NCBI GenBank assembly: GCA_003243975.1
Contig: QHBJ01000019.1
Span: forward strand, 1-35,923
DNA length: 35,923 nt
Source of the DNA: Candidatus Meridianibacter frigidus
GTDB lineage: Bacteria > Vulcanimicrobiota > Vulcanimicrobiia > Vulcanimicrobiales > Vulcanimicrobiaceae
Reading direction: 5' to 3'
Below the pieces are notes generated by a model that ran no database searches, was not told the origin of the DNA, and saw only the letters and a program-made list of their open reading frames with translations. Position numbers and translations under genes: made by a program. Of the stretch, positions 32,843 through 35,923 are shown in pieces (position 1 is the stretch's first letter; each line of letters opens with the position of its first letter).

Positions 32843-33858
32843 GTCGGAACCTCACGCGGTGCTTTGGACGATGGCTCTTGGTAGCCCTCGACATAGATGC
32901 GGCGGATAATCGTCTCGAGGTCCGGTTCCTCGATTGAAACGTCGAGCAGCGGGTAGCGTTCGGCCGCTTCGCGTATGAGCGCGTCCGCGCGCACCAGCGT
33001 GCGGTCGAAGCGAAATCGCGCAATGTTCGCTTCGTTTTCGATGAGCTCTGCCTCGGGCAGGGAGAGCTCGCGCTGCGGTTCACTGAAGGTGACCACGAGC
33101 GTGCGGTGGGTGCCGTACTGCTCCTTGATGCGCTCGATCGGACCATCGTAGATGATCGTTCCGCGATCGATGAGGACGATGCGCTTGGAAAGGCGTTCGA
33201 CGTCCGCCAGATCGTGCGTGGTCAGGATGATAGTCGTCCCCCGCTCGGCGTTGATGGTGCTGACGAAGTCGCGAATCGCTTCCTTCGCGACGACGTCGAG
33301 GCCGATGGTTGGTTCGTCGAGGTACACGATCTGCGGATCGTGCAGCATGGCGGCGGCGAAATCTCCACGCATGCGCTGTCCGAGCGAGAGCTGGCGAACG
33401 GGCGTGCGCAGGAACTCCGCCATCTCCAGCCGCGCGATAAAGTCGTCCAGGTTACGGCGGTAGCGCGTCGCCGGAACGGCGTAAATCGCTCGCAAGAGTT
33501 CGAACGACTCGATCAGCGGCAAATCCCAGTACAATTGCGAGCGTTGCCCGAACACAACGCCGATGTTGCGTGCGTTCTCCTTGCGGCGTTGATACGGGAC
33601 GATGCCCGCAACCTCGATCGACCCGGAGGTCGGCACCAAGATGCCCGTCAGCATCTTGATCGTGGTTGATTTTCCCGCGCCGTTCGGACCGATGTAGCCC
33701 ACCAGTTCGCCGGGTTCAAGCGACATATTGACATTTCGCACAGCCATCTTTTCATCGTATTGGCGTGAGAAGAGCGTGCGCAGCGCGCCGCCCGCGCCGC
33801 TTTGGCGGCGCACCGAGCGGAAACTCTTGCAAAGGTCGCGAGTTTGGATTATCGGCAT
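32839..33858 (-). CDS. ABC transporter ATP-binding protein (COG4586-like)
   Basis: A 339-residue ATPase and the first gene of the six-gene operon. Walker A is GPNGAGKST (57-65), the signature is LSLGQ (157-161) and Walker B IVYLDEPT (177-184), with a QR Q-loop region before. The N-terminal insert RQSGAGGALRTLFSRQYDEK and a C-terminal extension of about 90 residues are usual in this subfamily. It would power the ABC-2 permeases at 31275-32069 and 25684-26478. The ATG at 33858 is 26 bp from the divergent kinase-like gene; its TGA overlaps the next ATG. Confidence 0.94.
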   Translation of the reverse strand: MPIIQTRDLCKSFRSVRRQSGAGGALRTLFSRQYDEKMAVRNVNMSLEPGELVGYIGPNGAGKSTTIKMLTGILVPTSGSIEVAGIVPYQRRKENARNIGVVFGQRSQLYWDLPLIESFELLRAIYAVPATRYRRNLDDFIARLEMAEFLRTPVRQLSLGQRMRGDFAAAMLHDPQIVYLDEPTIGLDVVAKEAIRDFVSTINAERGTTIILTTHDLADVERLSKRIVLIDRGTIIYDGPIERIKEQYGTHRTLVVTFSEPQRELSLPEAELIENEANIARFRFDRTLVRADALIREAAERYPLLDVSIEEPDLETIIRRIYVEGYQEPSSKAPREVPT

Positions 33859-33884
33859 GCAGGAGGCGCACTTCCACGCGCGGC

Positions 33885-34502
33885 ATGGCGGTTCTTGGAA
33901 TGATCGTCACGATTTCCAATCAGTACGGGTGCGGGGCTCTGGCAATCGCGCGCAGCGTAGCCGAGAAACTCCGCTACGCGTTGGTGGACGAACAGTTGCC
34001 GGTGGTGGTTGCAAAACGACTGCGGACCTCGCCCGAGGCGGTCGATGCGGCGGAAGATTCCGTGCGCAACCTAGGCGAGCGAATGATGACCGGTTTGGAG
34101 CGGGCGACCCCGGAGGTCGTGATGAGCGCGCCGGCGGAGAACTTCGATGAAGATTGTTTTCGCGAGGTGCAGCAGGCCGTACGCGAGTATGCGGCCCGCG
34201 GGAACGCGGTCATCTTCGGTCGCGGGGCAAACTTGATACTCGGGCGCCGCGAAGACGTTCTGCGCGTATTCATGCACGCTCCCAAGGAGTGGCGCATCGG
34301 CCACGTGAGCGCGAGCATCGGGGTTGCGCTAAATGATGCCGCTGCCGAAATTGAGCGTATCGACCGCGCACGCAAAGGATACGTGCGCGAACGGTATGGC
34401 GCGGACTGGGGAGTGCCCGAGAATTACGATCTCTCGTTGGATGTTGCGCGCTTGGGCGCGGAGCGTTGTGCGCAGTTGATCGTAACCGCCGCGGGCGGTT
34501 GA
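33885..34502 (+). CDS. Cytidylate-kinase-like protein
   Basis: A 205-residue protein of the cytidylate-kinase-like family (PF13189 type). The N-terminus GMIVTISNQYGCGALAIARSVAEKL corresponds to the P-loop region (SREYGSGG in relatives), here with a GCGA loop. Later NAVIFGRGANLIL and VRERYGADW match family positions. Family members occur beside transporters but their substrate is usually untested; CMP phosphorylation is not assured. ATG 33885 is used; an alternative is ATG 33900, directly before the first beta strand. An AGGAGG at 33861-33866 is too far (18 bases) to serve this start. The MFS exporter begins in the stop codon (TGATG), so the two are co-translated. Confidence 0.85.
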   Translation: MAVLGMIVTISNQYGCGALAIARSVAEKLRYALVDEQLPVVVAKRLRTSPEAVDAAEDSVRNLGERMMTGLERATPEVVMSAPAENFDEDCFREVQQAVREYAARGNAVIFGRGANLILGRREDVLRVFMHAPKEWRIGHVSASIGVALNDAAAEIERIDRARKGYVRERYGADWGVPENYDLSLDVARLGAERCAQLIVTAAGG

Positions 34503-35740
34503 TGCTCGAACGGCCCATCCCCCGGCGCGCGCCCTCTCTGCTGGGCGCTCTGCGATTTCGCGACTTTCGCCTGCTATGGTTCGGCCTGCTCGTTTCGAAT
34601 CTCGGGACCTGGATGCAGTTTACCGCCAGCAGCTATCTGATCGTAAAGCTGGCGGGATCACCGGCCGCCGGTTCGCTGTACGTCGGCATTCTTGGCGGAG
34701 CTCGCGCCATTCCAGTGCTGCTCTTTTCGCCGCTGGCGGGCGTCCTCGCGGATACGTGGCCGCGACGGCGGCTGCTGTTCGCGACCAACATTGCGGTCTC
34801 GTTGCTTGCGCTTCTGCTGGCGGTGCTGACGACCGCGGGCTGGATCACGATATGGGGACTGATCGCGATCTCGATGTGCAATGCGGCAGCGCAGGCCTTC
34901 GATACGCCTGCCCGTCAAAGCTGGGTTCCGTTGTTGGTAGACCGGGAGTACATCGGAAATGCCATTGGTTTGAATTCGGTTGCCTTTAATGCGCCTTCAG
35001 TTATCGGACCCGTCATTGCCGGGTTCTTGATCCTCATCAGCATTCCGGTGTCCTTTTACGTCAATGCTGCCGCGACGCTGGCCGTCGTGCTCGCCCTTAT
35101 CTTTATGAAACCGGTCGCGCCGAGCAGCCGCGCACGCGAACCGATGCTCGTAGCGATTTTGGGCGGAATCCGCTTTCTTCTTACGCACGGCGTATTGCGG
35201 GCGGTCATGGTGTTCTTCATCTTGAGCGCGCTTTTGGCGCGGCCGTACACGTTGCTTCTGCCCGCTTATGCGCTCAATTATCTGCACACCGACGCGAAAG
35301 GGCTAGGCCTCGCTTTGGGGGCCGTCGGCTTAGGCGCGTTCGGCGGTGCGCTGGTTACGGCGATGTTCGGTTCCCACGAAAACCGCGGCGTCTTTTGGAT
35401 TGCTTCGGCCGCCTTGACGGCGCTGGGCGTCATGATGTTGGGCCTCATTAAAAATCTGCTTATCGCGATGCCGCTACTGGTAATCATCGGGCTCGCGGTC
35501 ATGACGTTCATGGGCATGACCAACACGCTGATCCAAACGCTTTCCGGCGATGAAGTTCGAGGCCGCGCTATCGCCGTCTATTCGATGGTTGCACTTGGGG
35601 TCGTACCCCTAGGGGCGTTCCTGTTGGGCGGCCTGGGCGCGGTCGCCGGTCTGCACGTTGCTTTCATCGTTGCCGGTGCGCTCACGTTTGTCGTGCTGAT
35701 CTGGATCGTATTGAACAACCCACGCTTGCGCACGGCATAA
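34502..35740 (+). CDS. MFS transporter, EntS-like (MFS_3) exporter
   Basis: A 412-residue, 12-TM major facilitator of the EntS/MFS_3 group, which exports siderophores, drugs or lipids using proton flux. The first helix FRLLWFGLLVSNLGTWMQ, the loop motif LADTWPRRRLLF and AFDTPARQSWVPLLV are family signatures; the central SGDEVRGRAIAVYSM is the usual second-half motif. The ATG at 34502 shares a base with the kinase-like gene's stop codon and is preceded by GGGCGG. The reading frame ends at the edge of the adjacent terminator, whose T-tract lies over its stop codon on the minus strand. Confidence 0.93.
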   Translation: MLERPIPRRAPSLLGALRFRDFRLLWFGLLVSNLGTWMQFTASSYLIVKLAGSPAAGSLYVGILGGARAIPVLLFSPLAGVLADTWPRRRLLFATNIAVSLLALLLAVLTTAGWITIWGLIAISMCNAAAQAFDTPARQSWVPLLVDREYIGNAIGLNSVAFNAPSVIGPVIAGFLILISIPVSFYVNAAATLAVVLALIFMKPVAPSSRAREPMLVAILGGIRFLLTHGVLRAVMVFFILSALLARPYTLLLPAYALNYLHTDAKGLGLALGAVGLGAFGGALVTAMFGSHENRGVFWIASAALTALGVMMLGLIKNLLIAMPLLVIIGLAVMTFMGMTNTLIQTLSGDEVRGRAIAVYSMVALGVVPLGAFLLGGLGAVAGLHVAFIVAGALTFVVLIWIVLNNPRLRTA

Positions 35741-35768
35741 AAAAAAGCGAGCCGCGGCGCGGCTCGCT
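35738..35768 (-). terminator. Strong intrinsic terminator for the histone-like gene (bidirectional hairpin)
   Basis: A perfect 10-bp stem, AGCGAGCCGC (35746-35755) and GCGGCTCGCT (35759-35768), with a 3-base loop. On the minus strand it is followed by eight T residues (A 35739-35746 on plus). It lies 19 bases after the stop of the basic histone-like gene. In the other direction it can also close the MFS message, but lacks a T-run there. Confidence 0.88.
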
Positions 35769-35786
35769 AAGCGTAAAAAACGCCGG

Positions 35787-35923
35787 TTAGGCAGCGGCCT
35801 TCTTCCGGCGACTTGATTTACGACGGCCGCCCGCTTTTCTCGTAGTCTTGCGAGCTCCGGTCTTACGGGTGGCTTTGCGGCGCGTAGCTTTACGCGATGT
35901 TTTCTTGCGTCCGCCGGCTTTCT
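35787..35923 (-). CDS. Histone-H1-like basic protein, C-terminal part only
   Basis: The last 45 codons of a gene whose start lies beyond the window. The frame reads almost only Lys, Arg, Ala, Thr and Gly with repeats of the type KAT/RKTxRKA, ending RRKKAAA. This resembles the lysine/alanine-rich tails of bacterial histone H1-like or HU-extension proteins, which bind and compact DNA. Without the N-terminus I cannot tell whether an HU domain or another fold comes first; ribosomal proteins also have basic tails. A strong terminator follows its stop. Confidence 0.7.
   Translation of the reverse strand, partial: KAGGRKKTSRKATRRKATRKTGARKTTRKAGGRRKSSRRKKAAA

Noticed and set aside
1-35923. CRISPR arrays, tRNA or rRNA genes, riboswitches
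   Set aside because: No regularly spaced direct repeats, and the gaps between genes are mostly under 100 bases with no cloverleaf or rRNA-like sequence that I could recognise.

Overview
This is an ordinary-looking chromosomal stretch (GC-rich, densely packed, short gaps, many GTG/TTG starts and ATGA/TGATG-type overlaps) from a bacterium with a diderm-type envelope. Evidence for that envelope is an alpha-2-macroglobulin lipoprotein beside penicillin-binding protein 1C, Tat and Sec exported enzymes, and a TonB C-terminal domain protein. The gene mix and the FolK/GTP-cyclohydrolase-IB fusion would fit a poorly cultured soil phylum such as Candidatus Eremiobacterota (WPS-2). That assignment is inference only; no rRNA or marker gene is present to settle it. 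I see no tRNA, rRNA, CRISPR array, prophage or defence island.

Layout. 1-8.9 kb: an alpha-2-macroglobulin lipoprotein (minus) diverges from pbpC (plus), which converges on an overlapping msrA-msrB pair with a Tat-lipoprotein MsrB. 9.0-10.8 kb: a decayed IS607-type element (serine recombinase tnpA plus tnpB), broken by three indels. 10.8-15.8 kb: an AlkB-type dioxygenase, a two-gene unit (DUF2079 membrane protein and a secreted barrel-like protein), and a secreted phospholipase C/acid-phosphatase-type phosphoesterase. 15.8-15.95 kb: the tail end of an IS200-type transposase gene with its hairpin. 16-22 kb: manA, a folK-folE2/mptA fusion, an M48 peptidase with a DUF1858-Mrp ATPase, and hemL. 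22-25.7 kb: an M28 peptidase with an anti-sigma-type ATPase, a GIY-YIG-cyclophilin fusion, and a class-A-like serine hydrolase coupled to an ABC-2 permease. 26.5-28.1 kb: alkA and pirin. 28.1-33.9 kb: a six-gene translationally coupled minus-strand operon (ABC ATPase, left-handed beta-helix protein, ABC-2 permease, Rieske oxygenase, APC permease, TonB-domain protein). 33.9-35.9 kb: a cytidylate-kinase-like protein coupled to an MFS exporter, then a strong terminator belonging to a basic histone-H1-like gene that runs off the right edge.

The most interesting points are proteins that keep a family fold but have lost or moved the family's key residues: a macroglobulin without its thioester, a gamma-carbonic-anhydrase fold without any of its three zinc histidines, an Mrp ATPase whose CxxC seems to sit in an added N-terminal domain, and an HPPK without its catalytic His loop. 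Two domain fusions (FolK-FolE2 and GIY-YIG-cyclophilin) and the composition of the six-gene operon also stand out. Nothing here is clearly a new defence or mobile system.
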